A DNA stretch of 64,000 bases from Liquidambar formosana (Eukaryota > Streptophyta > Magnoliopsida > Saxifragales > Altingiaceae). This document shows, one piece after another, positions 35,201 to 49,200 of the stretch; positions within the stretch are counted from its first letter, which is position 1; each line of letters opens with the position of its first letter. The notes beneath the pieces are model-generated. The model saw nothing but the letters and a program-made list of their open reading frames with translations. It had not been told where the DNA came from and did not search any database. A program made the position numbers and the translations under genes. The stretch covers positions 7,951,036 through 8,015,035 of the forward strand of contig CM077833.1 of NCBI GenBank assembly GCA_039720395.1, given 5' to 3'.

Positions 35201-38200
35201 AGGAAAATGGTTTTAAAAATTATTTTGACTTTCAAGGCCAATGTTGACCAAGTTGACTTCATTTTGACCACACTTGACTCTTTGACCAATTTTCTATTTT
35301 TCCCAGAAAATAGTATAAAATTTCAGAAAATTATAGAAAATTCACAAAAATTTATAAAATAAAAAAAATGTTTTAAAAATTATATTGACTTTGTGGGACC
35401 CTAGTTCGATCTTAGAGAAGCCCAGGATAATTAATTTGACCATACATTATTATTTGTTTTGATTTGGAAATCTCCTAAGTATGTGCATGTGCAATATAAT
35501 CAGATTCAGTTGATCCTTGGGAGGACCCTAGGGAGCATTAGCATGCATTGGCATTTGGGGCATGTCACACAAGGTTAGAGTCAATCTTGCACATGAATCG
35601 AGTTGGCAATTGTGACTCTCTTCTTATGATATAATGTATTTTATCAAGTATGTTTTTATAAATCAATGATGGATTTTAGTTTTAAATTGACAATATGATA
35701 CATGGAATATAGCATGACGTGGTATTATTTTAATTGTGAAATTTGAGGCATATTGATTATTGCGAAATGATTACTTATGAAAATTGCTTGGAGCATTGTT
35801 ATTGAGAAATATTTAGAACTATGCCTCACATGATTATGAAATGCTTTTGGCTCTATGCGGATATCTAGTTCATGGTATTATTTTGTGGAAACCATGGGTC
35901 TCGGATTGTATCATGTGGGTTAGGGCCTATTGTCCTTAATTGAGAATAATCCCACAAGTGAGCAAGTACGGGTCATGGGCCATTAGGTGAAACCCTCAGA
36001 ACCCTCAAGGAAGAGCCCATAGTATGGCTATTTTCATGCTTGGCTGGCGCAGGCGGATAGTTAGCCTAAGAGTCAGCGACAAGTGATACAGTTCTTGACC
36101 CCCATGTTTTGGGGTGAGAACAGATTTTACGAACCATGATTTGAGAACAATATTTGGTGCAAAACACACAATTTATGGAAAACTTGTTTAACTCTTTGTG
36201 ACTTATATAATTGTCTTTATAAAATTCCATGTATCAATGTTATATTATTAGTTGAGATATCACACATATTCCTATTAGGCTTCCTAACTCATTCCTGCAT
36301 TTCATGCAGATTTGCAGATTGAGGTTGAGGGTTTGCCATAAGCGAATGCCTAGTTGTTTGACTTGAGTTTGGGACTTGAGGTCGCATGAGCATTGGCATT
36401 GTTAGATGCACAGGCATGGCACTTAGTTCATGAGTAATATTTTGAGTATCATTATCACTTGGATATTTTGGACATTTGGTTAGCCTATATGCCAGGGTTG
36501 CTGGCATTATTATTTTCGATATTTTGCTATTATGGGCATGATGCGTGAGCATGACATATTATGGTTTATTTGGATGTTATTGATGAGCTGGTACAATCTT
36601 TATTTTCAAAGTTATTTCAAAAAAACAAAATTTACACGTGGATCTTTCACCAAGTCTTCCGCTACATTTATACTCTGACTTGTCCACTTATATAGCTTTT
36701 TCAACGCTGACTTTTCAATGCCTAGACCCTCCAGGTCGGGGTGTTACAATATCTCTTTCAAAACAAAATTGTTTCTTTGTACATAGCATTTTCCTGCTCT
36801 TTCTAGGCTCCTAAACAGCCTACTTTGCTGTATTGCTTCAGATTTCTCCTCTGCAATCATGTTTGCTGGATGAATCAAAGCATTATTTTGTTCTTTGTTA
36901 GTTTCATTCCCATCATTTGGTATCAGAGCTTCAGTTTTGACCCTCCCTGTGGTTGAGAATTTGCTGGATTCCTTCATTTGAAGCTTCGTTCTTGGTCATT
37001 GACGGAGTGTATTGGGCCAACCATGCTCGAAACTCAAATACAATCCAGATCAAGATGTCTCGGGTTTGGTTTCATCAATTGCAAGTGATTGACGCTTGCA
37101 GATTCGATGTTAGAGTCAATTATTTCCAGTTGAAGACAGAGCAGTACAGTTCGCAGAGGTCTTAGTCATGCAATGAATCCTGTTAAGGCTTGATTTCTTC
37201 CACCAGTAGGATCGAAACTAAGTTTAGCAGAAGATTTGCTAGCTTTTGACAGCAGCAGATTGAGTCAAAGGTGATTTAATGGATAGAGGAAGACCATGCG
37301 ATCAGCTCTGGTGTAATCACAGCTTACATAGGCTTTGATTTCCATCTTTGTTCAAGTACAAAGCTTGATTAAACTGTAACAGCACCAATTGAAGGCCTAG
37401 AGTTATTCAACCTGGCAGTTCTATGGCCTGAAGAGTTTCAGTTGAAGGTTAGACTAACCGAAGGTCTGAATCTCCATTTACAGTGATCACAATCTTGGAT
37501 ATCTTCTTCCTTAGCACTCAAAGGCTGATTTCTCTTCTTCCTTGTCATTCGAAAACTTAATTCTTTTGCCATAGTGATCAAAAGTTCTTCTCTGCTACAT
37601 AGGAACTAATCTGGTTGGATTTTGAGAGTATTTTCTGTCATTTGGTTACCAAACTTTCTTAATTTCTGATTCGGTTGGAGATTGTGAGTAATTACTGTCA
37701 TTTGGTTGCCAAACTTTCTTAATTTCTGATCTGGTTGGAGTTTTTTGTGAGTAATTACTCCTATTATGGCTTAAAGAGGGCGGTGTAAGAGAAGTAGAGG
37801 AAGGGGACACGCAATGAAGCTTGATGAAGGAGTTGATTTTTATCCAACTATGGGTAGGGGTGATGCACAACAACAAAACCAGCAACATAGAGATGAAATT
37901 GGAGAATTAAGAAGACAAGTAGTGGTTCTAAAGGAGATGGTACAGCACCTCCACTCTCCTAGTGAGAAAGAAGACTCCAAATTGGAGTATAAAATTGAAG
38001 ATGAACTTCTGGTATTTCATGGACGTTTTGATGCCCATGAATTCGAAGACTGGTTGAATACTCTTGAGATCGTATTTGATTATTATGAAGTTCCAGATAG
38101 CAAGAAGGTGAAGTTGGCTTCTACTCACCCAAAGGCAAAAGCCTCTGAATGGTGGAAACAATTCCAAAAGTTTCGCCAAAAGAATGGCCATGGAAAAATT

Positions 38201-41200
38201 GGAGAATGGAATAAAATGAAAAAGAAACTTGAAGGGAAATTTCTTCTCTTTTATCATATGCAAATTGGCTATGAAATTGTCAATAGTCAATGTGCATTGC
38301 AAGGGACAAGAAATTCAAGTTCCTTTTGAGAAATGTGTTGTGGCAAAAAAGGAAAGTCTTCTAAGCAAATATTTGGTGCATATTTTAGAGTATGAAGCCC
38401 ACGTGTATGATGATTATCACGAGGAGGCCTTTGTGCTTGATGAGGGTGACGAAGAGGGATTTGAGTTTGATAAGGATGATGATCTGTTGACCAACAAGGA
38501 CGAAGTTTCCACTGAAATTTCAGTGGATGACTCCAAAACAACCCCTATTTCTTATTCCTATGGTGATGAAGATTGTGGGCAAGCATTTGATGGTTGACAA
38601 GGTAGAAAGTGAAGAAATGGAGAGGTTTTCTCGTGTGTTTTTGAGTTACCACATCCATGTTTTGATGAATATTCTTATAATTTGCCTCCCGAATTGTCTT
38701 GTACACAAGTCATGCCACCTTGCTTTGATGAGGAACCCAAGGAAGCATCCCCTACCAAGGTTATCCATCAAATGACTCTTTTAGAGTTGGATGACCTCCA
38801 TTGGCAGCACCAAGATGAAACAATTTATGGCTATTTTCCTTGTGCATTGCGGTATGTGTATGATGTGCTCATTTGGACTGTCACAAGGGGGGCTGTCTTT
38901 ATTTTCCAGCAGCTGTTTTCAGTAGTTTAGCTTTATGCATTTGTTTGCTTGAGTTTACATGTAATTAGAGATTTAGCTAAGGGGTAATAAGGTCATGTTA
39001 CAAGCTACATGCTTATAAATAGGGATCAGTCCAGTAGAAGAGCAGTTTTTCCCGAGAATATTCATTCACAAGAGCAATTGTAAGAGCTTAGGCTCAATTT
39101 CTCTCCAATAATCAATGAATCCTTTCAGTTTCCTTTCATTTCTCTCTCTTTCTTGCATTTTCTTGCATGAGCAATTGATCTAATGGTTTGGATCTCATCA
39201 GTGTATGGTGCTCTTGAATCTAAGCTTCCAAGTGGCTTAGATAAAGCTTCTTTTTCACTTCCAAAGAAGACATATGAGAAGGGTAGATCAGTGGTTGAAT
39301 ATATGAAAGATATTCACGCTTCCAAGAAATACGAGATTGAGAAATTCAATGTCAAAAATAAGTCCAACGCTGATTTAAGAAGGAAGAAACTTATTTTCAA
39401 AAGCACGGGACCTTGCATGGGTGGCGTTGAGTGCTGAAAACAAACCAATCAGCCGTGTGATGAGAGCTTCCACTTCATTATTTCATCTTCAAACTTGAGG
39501 ACAAGGTCTTTTTAGAGGGGGAGTCCTAATGTGGTGCATTTAGCTACTGTTCAGCAACATTCTAAGTAGCTATTGTCAATTTTATATTGTTTCTAGAAGC
39601 TTCGAGATGTAACTAAGAGATTCTTTAAATAGTTGTAGTTAGTCAAATAGGTTCTATAGTTTGTTGAGGTTAGATAGAAGTTGTTCGAAGTGGTTACAGT
39701 CTTACAGACTTACAGTTAGTAACAAGTTTGTTAGTTGATTAGATTCTTATAAATAGGACATGCTATAGCTGTTAAGAGTAGTTTTTCTTATATTTCTCTC
39801 TCAAAACAGAATTGTTTCTCTGAGCATTTTCATGCTCTTTCTAGGCTCCCAATCAACCTACTTTGCTGTATTGCTTCAGATTTCTCTTATGCAATCATGT
39901 TAGCTGGATGAATTGAAGCATTATTTTGTTGTTTGTTAGTTTCATCCCCATCACTTAGGACACTTCATAGAGAAGAACATACATATACAGTTCTTAATGA
40001 CAACAAGCAAAATTCTATGGTGCATACCTGTGAACAATAATCATCCATTTCCTCCTCCTTTTGTTGACGTAATTCATCCTAAAGTAAAGAAATTGATAGT
40101 TTAAAGCATGATCAGCAGCTGTTAGTCTTTTTTCAGCCACAAGGAAAGGAGAAATGCACCAACTAATAAATCAATCAATATTCACATGTTATAAATTCTA
40201 ACATAACAAAATAAATTGAGTACTAAATGGAGTTTTAAAGGATAGTAGTAGAACAAGGGAAAAAAATAGAAGATGCTACACACGAGTGCACATGTAAGTG
40301 ACAAATAATGAAAATACTATAATCTTTATTGTTACTATACCTAGAAGAAAGGATAATGTTTAGAAAATGAGTCGTAAATAATTAGCTTAACTATGAAGCA
40401 CGGATACTTCACAACCCCCAACAAATCAAATATCGTATTCATATCAAACACCAATACGCCAAGGATACTCTCCAATACATATCTGATACTCTTCATACAT
40501 ATCAGAATAGCAACAAAAAAATGTCTCGTCATCGGATATGCAATAGATACGTTTTGGATTTTTTGGGGTTAATTTGTAATTACATTTTACATAAACAGGA
40601 TTTAGATGTAAATTTTAAAAAAACATAATACCTATACTTCAATTGAAAACAATAAACCCATTTTAGTTCTCTCATTTCTGTTCTCTTCCCACTCTATCTT
40701 TCTCCTAAGGCAATCATTGTATAGCAATAGAGCTAAATTGTTATTTTGTAATGTTGATGTCTTTTGGGTTCTTTTTTCACCTTTTTTTTTTTAAATAAAT
40801 GATAAACATAGTTGATGCTTATGGATATGTTCTTTGGACTTTCTTGCATATTAATTGATTTTGTAGATGTTTTACACTTTTTTAAGTTTCTCATTGATGT
40901 TTTAAACGGAATATTAATATTAATATATTTATTTATTAACATATCCCTGCCATATCTTTTTTTTTTCTTTTCTTTTAATAAGTTAATTATGTATTGCTGA
41001 ATAAAAAAAGGCTTCGCCCAAGTACATAAAACATATACAAAGACTAACCATCGAACCCTCTAAAGCCTGAAGGAGTCAACAAAATGTACAAAAGAAAGAT
41101 TACAAATACTAGAGTACCACAAATAAAGAGTTTTAACAAGAGAAGACTTAAGATTAATGATTGATTTCTCAATCCCATCAAACGTTCTAGAATTTCTCTC

Positions 41201-44200
41201 CCTCCAAATGCACCACAAAATGGCATGGGAGCCATGTTCAAAATCACTTACGCCTCCTTATTCCCCCCTTAAACTACCACCCCAACAAAAGATCATAAGT
41301 AGAGGACGATAGCAGGCGTAGCACCAAATAGACCCCAAACATATTGAACATAAGCATCCAAAAACTCCTTGCCACAAGGCAATGAATGAAAAGATGATCC
41401 ACTGCATCCGCATCTTCTTTGCATAAATTATACCTATTCGGCATATACCAATCTCTCTGAGCTAAGTGATCTAAGGTCAAACATTTGTCAGTACCCACCA
41501 ACCAACAAAAGAAGGCCACTTTAATAGGAAACCGAAGCAACCCACATAATCTTTGCTAGAAGAAAAGAATCCATTTGTGATCCTAAACAATTGTAGAAAG
41601 ATTTTACGATGAATAACCCTTTAACATCCTTACGCCAAACCAAGGAATCAGTCTCACCCACCAAATCTTCCTATCATAAAGAGCTTGGTAGAAATTCATC
41701 ACTCTCTAATGACTAGCACCAATGTCCCCTTCCAAATAATCCTTAACCAAGGCTTCTTTATTCAAAGCAATATTAAATAAAGGAGGAAACTCCACCATAA
41801 GAGGTGGGTTAGAGCACCACACAACTTTCCAAAATTTCACTCTATTTCCTTCACCCACTTTAAACCCAATCTCCTTAATAAGGTCATCAAACCCTAGAGC
41901 AATCACCTTCCAAAGACCCACACCATGAGAGCCTCCAACCTCATTAGGCCACCAACCTTCACTAGAAACACCACTTTTCCATATAACAACTTCCCGCCAT
42001 AATCCTTGATCATCCTTACCAGATCTCCAAAGCCATTTACCCATAAGGGCTTGGTTTGTACAAGCAATGGATCTCACTCCTAAACCTCCCATACTTTTTG
42101 GAAGGCACACAGTATGCCAATCGACAAAATGATACTCCCACTCTTCCCCCACACCATTCCATAAGGTCCCTTTAAAGTTTTTCAATTCTATTAGCCACCA
42201 ACTTAGGAATTTTGTGGATCGACATAATGTAGATAGAATGCACGACAACACACTTTGATTAAGTGTTAACTTCCCTCCTTTAGAAAGATACCATTTTTTC
42301 CACCCACTAAGTCTTTTTCCAATCTTCTCAATGATGGGATCCTATACTTTATTATCTTAGAAGTGAGTCCCCGATGGAAGTCCAAGGTAAGTCACTGAAA
42401 AATTACCCACTTTACAACTTAGAATACTAGCAAGAGCATCCACATTATCAACGCTTCCCACGGGGATTAATTCACTTTTCCCAAGGTTAACTTTTAGCCC
42501 CGACACTGCCTCGAAACAAAGAAGATTCACCTTCAAATGTATCATTTGGTCCTCCTCCATACCAAAAAAGAAAAAAGCATCATCGGCAAAGAGCAAGTGC
42601 AAGACCTTACCTACACCAAACCGACCATCTCCCACCAAGAAACCTCCCAACAAGTTTGCATCCATGGCCTCTCAAATAAACTTACTCAAAACTTCCATAA
42701 CCAAAATAAATAAAAGTGGGAAAAGAGGTACCCTTGCCAAATCCCTTGAGAGCTTTGAAAATAACCATAAGGAGTCCCATTCACCAACAACAAAAATAAT
42801 GGAGTTTAAATGCACCAAGAAATCCACTTTCGCCACTTAAACCCAAAAACCAAATCTTCCAAGCAAGTAGATAAGGAAATTCCAATTAACATTATTATAG
42901 GCCTTTTCCAAATCAATTTTAGACATTACTCCCGGATTCCCACTTTTAATTCTAAAGTCTACACATTCATTAGCAACAAGAGCCGCATCCACAATTTGCC
43001 TCCCACTAATAGAGGCAAATTGGGAGGGTGAAATAAGTTTCCCAATCACCTTCACAAGTCTCAGAGCCAAAACCTTAGAAATAATTGTATACACACCATG
43101 AAGTAAAGAAATAGGTCAGAAATCACACACATTCAACACCCCCCCCATTCTTAGAGATGAGAGCTATAAAAGTAGCATTGAGACTTTTTCTGCTCTTTCA
43201 AAGAATTCCCCAAAGACCTTCATTAAGTCATCTTTAATAAGCTCCCAACATTTATGAAGAAAATCAATGGACATACCATCCGGACCGAGAGCCTTATCAC
43301 CACATAAAGAATTAAGGGCCTCCAAAAACTCCACTTCCCCAAAATTGCTATCCAACCAATTTGCTTCCTCTTGGTCTATGGAATTAAAATGCAAATCATC
43401 AGTAAAAGGTCTGCTATCCTCCTCCCCATAGAAAATATTTTCAAAAAACTCTATTCTTTAGAAAAAATATCCTCATCCTCCACAAGCGTCCCATTCACCA
43501 TTAATTTCCCGATGAAGTTAACCATCTTATGAGCATTAGCCATTCTATGAAAAAAACTTAGTGTTTTTATCACCTTCCTTTAACTAAGTAACTTTTGACT
43601 TTGGTCTCCAACTAACCCCTTCCAACCAAGCTAGTTTAGCAAATTCCACTTTAGCCTCCATTCTATTAGCTTTCTCTTCTGACAAATCTACCATCCCTTC
43701 CTTTTCATCATAGAAATAAATAATGTCCATCACCCTATCTTTGGACTCTCTAATATTTAACAAACACTTCCTTGTTCCAAACCTTCAAATTTTCCTTCAA
43801 AGCCTTTAATTTCTTGGCAAACACAAAGCTAGGTGATCTGCGAAAAGAGTAAGAGTCCCACCAAGAATCCACTAAGTCGACAAAACTTCCCTCTTCAAGC
43901 CACATATTCTTAAAACGGAAAGGTCCTCAAACAACTCTCATACCTTCACTATCAAGTAACAAAGGCACATGATCAAAAAGTGACCTAGGAAGCATGGTTT
44001 GAGCAACTCGGGGAAAGTGCTATATTTTTTTAGACTTGCCGAATCAGTGTATCCATATCATATATTATCCATGGTCTTAAAAATCGTCGATATCGGCAAT
44101 ATATCGTTGATATATCGCCGTATCGACAAGTAGCGAAACGATATCATGCATCGATATTATTTTGACAATATATCGTTGGATATATCGATGTATCGTCGAT

Positions 44201-46187
44201 ATATCAACGATATCGAGATAAATCGAGAACATCAACATTTTTCCACCATTTAGCGTTGAAATATCAACGATATATCAAGAAATATCGATCATATCAAGGA
44301 ATATCGACCCATATGACTAATTTACTAAAATTTGAGTGTGGTGACTACTGTCCCCTTTCTTCCCACACCTAATGTCTTCTTGTAGTAGTTTTCAAGGCTA
44401 TTTTGGCAGCTTCTCCAAGATTCACAACAACCCAACCCCCTTTTCCCCCTTTACCCAGCTCCTTTACTCTTTTAGCACCTTTACAACTATTATCTATTAG
44501 GCTATTACTCTATAGTATTATTAATTTATCAGTGGAGACCATGAATTACTTTATAGTATTATTAATTTGTTAGTATTGACATCAATTTATACACATTTGA
44601 AATTATTAGTATTACTCAAGGCTGGTTTGGCATCTTCTCTAAGCTTCATGTGGTACTAATGTAAGTGTATGTCATTAATTTATTGATGTATTGATTTATT
44701 ATAGTATAAATGATATATATTTACAGATTTTAATTTCATGTGACATTTAGATGTTGAATTTGCATGAATTTCTATTATTTATTTTCTCACCGCGTCACAC
44801 GTTTTATACAATACACAACACATACTTGTATTACACATTTAAATTGCAATCTTTTTATTCTAAATTGTGTATTAGAGTTTAAATCATTGTTTCCCAAAGT
44901 TTCAGCAAAAATATCCATGTTTAACTAATAATATCCACCATATCTCTAAATCGATATCGATATTTTGAATAAATACATCGATATATACAATATATCTGTA
45001 TTTTTGGACCCTCTATATATCCATCAATATCGATATTTAAGTCCTTGATCTTATCTGTATCCCATATCTGTATCCGTCATTCATAACTTAGCAAAGAACA
45101 TTATTATATAGTGTAGGGTATTATTTATGAGTATGAAGGGTATACATATCTTCCTGTGTAATTTATTTATTTTTTATATAAATAAGATTATTAGAGGGTA
45201 TAGGATACTAACTTAACTCTAATACCATTGTTGATAACAAACATAAACAGAATGAATGCAAAAATCTTAAAGAACATAGGCTGCTTCACTAAAAATGTGA
45301 TCAAGGTGACAATCAAAATATATTCTTTAGATCATGCCAAGAATTATAAAATAAAAAAGGTTACAGTAGACAATCTTGATATTATACATGAGAACACAAG
45401 CTTAATCCAAATAATGTGCACACACAAACAAACATGCATGCATACGTCCTCACACTATTTTACATATTCCTATGCAAATATGAAGTTTGTAAATTGTTTG
45501 TACAAGCTTGGCTTGTTATGGCCGTTATCCATCATTCTTTACAATTATCAGAGACGTAATATTACATTAGTATTATACCAGAATTTTTATTAAGGTTTTT
45601 AATAAGAGATAATCAAAAAGAAGAAAACAACAGAAATTGTATTGATCAAAAAGAAGAAAACAAATTGGACAAGGAGTCCACCTAGGAGACCAAACTACAC
45701 AACAGAACCCAAAACCGACACAAACAGCGAGTCTAAAGGACACAGCAAAAAGAAAACAAAAGCCCTCACATCCTACACTGAAGCCAAAATAAAGAAAACA
45801 ACTCAAGGGGGGTAAAAATGGCTCCCAACAGCTCTGCTCTTAACAGCCTTCGAAGCACAAATCTCTCACCAATTCCTCACAATCAGAAACAGGGGAATTC
45901 CTTCAAAAGATTTATCCACCTAAGCCCACAAGGCAGCAAGAAAGCACACCCTATCGCAAATTTCATTTTACAACTAATTACAGAAACCATTTTCCATGAT
46001 GTTTGTTATGGACATCAATATTGGAAATAAGCAATGATATTTGCATCCTCTATTTCTATTCAAATATTCAAACAGTCCCAGAGCACTGCCAACAATAACA
46101 TTAGATATATATCTTCTTCTTTTTTATAGGAAATGAAATTTATTTATAAAAAAAAAAAAAATGAAAGAATTAACATTAGGTATAACT

Positions 46188-46228
<41 letters not shown>

Positions 46229-49200
46229 CTTCTTTAGGATCATTGGAGAGCACACATTTTTTTATGAGGCCATAGTTCCCTGGGGAACTGCTGGTTTAAT
46301 TCCATCTAACGAGTAAATATCACAAGAGATAGTGATGTGGATGTTTGTGTGCTTATTAGACTGTTAAGGGGAGTCAGTAAGCTGTTTAACAGCTTTAGCC
46401 AGTAGGCTTTTATTTCCAGCTAGTAGTTCTTTGAGTGAGAAGGGCATCAAAGTCATTTTACAGTTCATTTCATTGTAAATATGCAGTTTTAACTGATTAG
46501 AATCAGTTTTTGTTGATTTTCGAATCATCCTTGTAACAGATTGAAGAGCTGTGCTCTCTGTTCTCCCTCTAGATTCAAGAATCTCAGAATTTTCCTTCAA
46601 TTTCTCTGAGTTTCTCTCCCTTTCTCGCGCAAATTCTCTTGAAATTCTCCTGCTTGTTTGTTTGCAGATCATCAGTTTGGTATCAGAGCATAAGAATCAA
46701 GCCTGTGGAGACGAGATTCTGGTCTGTCTTTCCCTCTCCTCTATGTCGAATTGCAGAGATGGAGTCTCAGCTGTGATCTATTGGCCTAGGGTCAGTCTAG
46801 GGTTTGTCGCAGACTTCTGTGCTAGCGGTCAAAGCTTTCCTCCCAACCAAACATGATGTTCAAACATTCTTCTGGTGTCATAATGGAGAATAGAGCCCTA
46901 ATTTGTAATCAAGTTCACCTAAGGTCACCCTTTGATCGTCACATAGCATAGCAGCAAATGCACCTTTCTTGCAACCAAAGTACAGTCGAAACCCTCTGTT
47001 TTGGAGTTGAGGAAGAAAACTGGAGCCGTTTTTCTTGTCGCAGCTTGGTTTAGGGTTTGAACGTACTATCTGGGGGGAGTTTTGAGCTCTCAAACTGGTA
47101 TAACCTCGTGCCAGAACCAGTCAAGGTTCGATTTTTCTGAAATTTCAGGATCAAAGCCTCAGTTTTTTATTGAAAAGAACTTTGATGGTTTTGCCAACAT
47201 TACCAGGCTTTGAAGGTCTGAACAAGTATTGGTAGGGCTTTTTCAAGAGTCCCAATCAGACTGGTGAGTTTGGAACAGCCATTACAGCGCTTGACTAAAG
47301 AACTTCTTTGCTACAGTACTGACGAGAAGACTACTGCTGCTCGAGTGTTGCTTTGCTCAAATCCTGATAGCAGACAGATCTGGTTTTGCTATGTTGGTTA
47401 CATTTTGGGACTTCCTTACTGCTGTTATTACTTAAATCCTCTTAATTCTTGATTATACTTGAGTTAATCCTTGGAATGGCTCATCATGGAAGAGGTAGAA
47501 GGGGTCGAGGGAGGGGAAATGCAGTGAACATGGAATTTGGGGATTAGAATCAACCACAAGTAGGTAGACGTGATCCACAACAAAACAAGCAACAAAGAGA
47601 TGAGATTGGAGAATTGAGAAGAAAAATTGAGGCCTTAACAGAGATATTCCAATGACTCAAACCTCCTAGTAAGGTCAACTATGAGTCCGAGGACACCAAT
47701 ACTTATTTTGAGAATCCCTTTGGGGTTCAGCAAAGAAGAGGACCATTTATGGTGAAACAAGACTCCAAGTCGGAGTATACTTTCAAAATTGACATCCCGG
47801 AATTTAGAGGGAGCTAAATCCAAAAGAATTTGTTGATTGGCTCAACAAAATTGAAAGTATTTAAAAATTATGAAGTGTTGGATGAGAGGAAAGAAAAGTT
47901 AGTTTTAATTCGCCTACAAGGAAGTGCTTCTTCTTGGTGGGAATAACTACAAATGAACCACCAACAAAGTGGAAAACACAAGATTAAAGAATAGAACAAG
48001 ATGAAAAAGAAGCTTAAGCAACGTTATATTCCCTTCAATTATATGCAAACTCTTTATAAGAATTTGCACAATCTTAAGCAAACGGGAACTATTGATGATT
48101 ACATCAAGGCTTTCTATCAACTAGTGGCAAGGGTTGATTTAAATGAAAGTGATGAACAAACGGTGGCAAGGTACTTAAGTGGTCCCAAGACTTCCATCCA
48201 AGACGTCCTTGTATTGCATCCTTTATGGACCATTTTGGAAGCCTATAACCAAGCTTTGTTGCTGGAAAAACAACAAAATCGAAGTGTTTCTAGAGCTGGT
48301 CAGCAATTTCAAGGTGATTCAAGGGCTGGACAGCCATACCAAAGCTACTATAGACATGGTAATTCATCTCAAGTTGCAAAGGAAAGTCAATCAGATGATG
48401 TGCAACCCTCCAAAGTTGCTAAAGCTGTTGTTCCAACTCAAAATCAGCCTAGTACAAGTCATCAAGGGGCTCGAAATCAGTTCCAAGGAGGAAATTTTAA
48501 GTGCTATAACCTATAAGTGTGGGGAAATTGGCCACAATTCTTCGGGTGGTAGAAAGGCCATGGGGGAGGGCAATAGAGCAGTTTTGTTAGAAGAAATTTG
48601 AGAGAATGTGTATTTTGATATGCCGCCAACTTATGACTAGCCCTTGAATGAGAAAATTTGAAGTGAGGGTAACAAAACGGAGTTTGGTTTCTTTCTCTAT
48701 TTGAAAGAAGTAATTTGATGAAAGTGTGGTGTGATATTGTACCCATGGATTCTTGTCATATTCTTCTCGAAAGGCCTTGGCAATATGATAGACAAACTAT
48801 CCATGATGGGAAGAGGAATACATACACTTTATGCAAAGGAAACCAACAATATACGCCGCTCCCAATGAAGGAGAAATTGACTTCCAAGCCTCAAACAACT
48901 TCTTTGATTACCTCCAAGAGTTTAATTCAAGAAAGCATTGAAAATGGCTGTGTGTGTACCTTAATTCCACAAGAAAAGGTTGCTGAAAATGTTGATTCTA
49001 CTGCTGTTGGAGAGTTCGAGAAATATTCTGATGTGTTGCCCAAAGAATTGCCTCCTGAATTGCCTCCAATGCGGGATACCCAACATTGCATTGATTTGGT
49101 GCCCGATTCAGAACTTCCAAACAAGGTAGCCTATAGAATGACGCCAAAAGAGAAGGAAGAACTATAAAAACAAGTTGAGGAGCTTCTTGATAGAGGCTGA

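Larger units (their letters stand above)
30771..36748 (+). mobile_element. LTR-type insertion (LARD-like) inside the gypsy LTR
   Basis: 5-bp target duplication atatc (30766-30770 and 36749-36753). Left end tataataacctgatttg, right end ggtcggggtgttaca, both resembling the TGTAACACC...GGTGTTACA ends of a large class of plant gypsy-related LTRs. A possible 5' LTR ends ggggcgttaca at 31881. No gag, RT or integrase reading frame was found, which fits a large non-coding derivative. It holds several nested repeats listed separately. The two presumed LTRs do not look alike by eye, so the internal structure is uncertain. Confidence 0.6.
30516..39953 (+). mobile_element. Ty3/gypsy element, internally deleted, with nested insertions
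   Basis: Perfect 5-bp target duplication cttag (30511-30515 and 39954-39958). 5' LTR 30516-30770, interrupted by a 5978-bp insertion (30771-36748) and resumed to 36915; primer site 36918-36929; gag remnant 37814-38329; integrase C-terminal remnant either side of a solo LTR (38861-39200); purine tract 39514-39523; 3' LTR 39527-39953. RT, RNase H and the integrase core are absent, so it is non-autonomous. Antisense to SGR2. Confidence 0.88.

Noticed and set aside
36744..37165. Short open frames around the gypsy primer site
   Set aside because: They cross the LTR end and leader; no domain and no family support.
38229..38597. Acidic open frame as a captured host gene
   Set aside because: Position after gag and the acidic composition match the pre-protease stretch of this gypsy family.
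44070..44320. CRISPR-like or satellite array of cgatatatcg
   Set aside because: Irregular spacing, no constant repeat/spacer pattern, and bounded by hAT termini with a target duplication in a plant genome.
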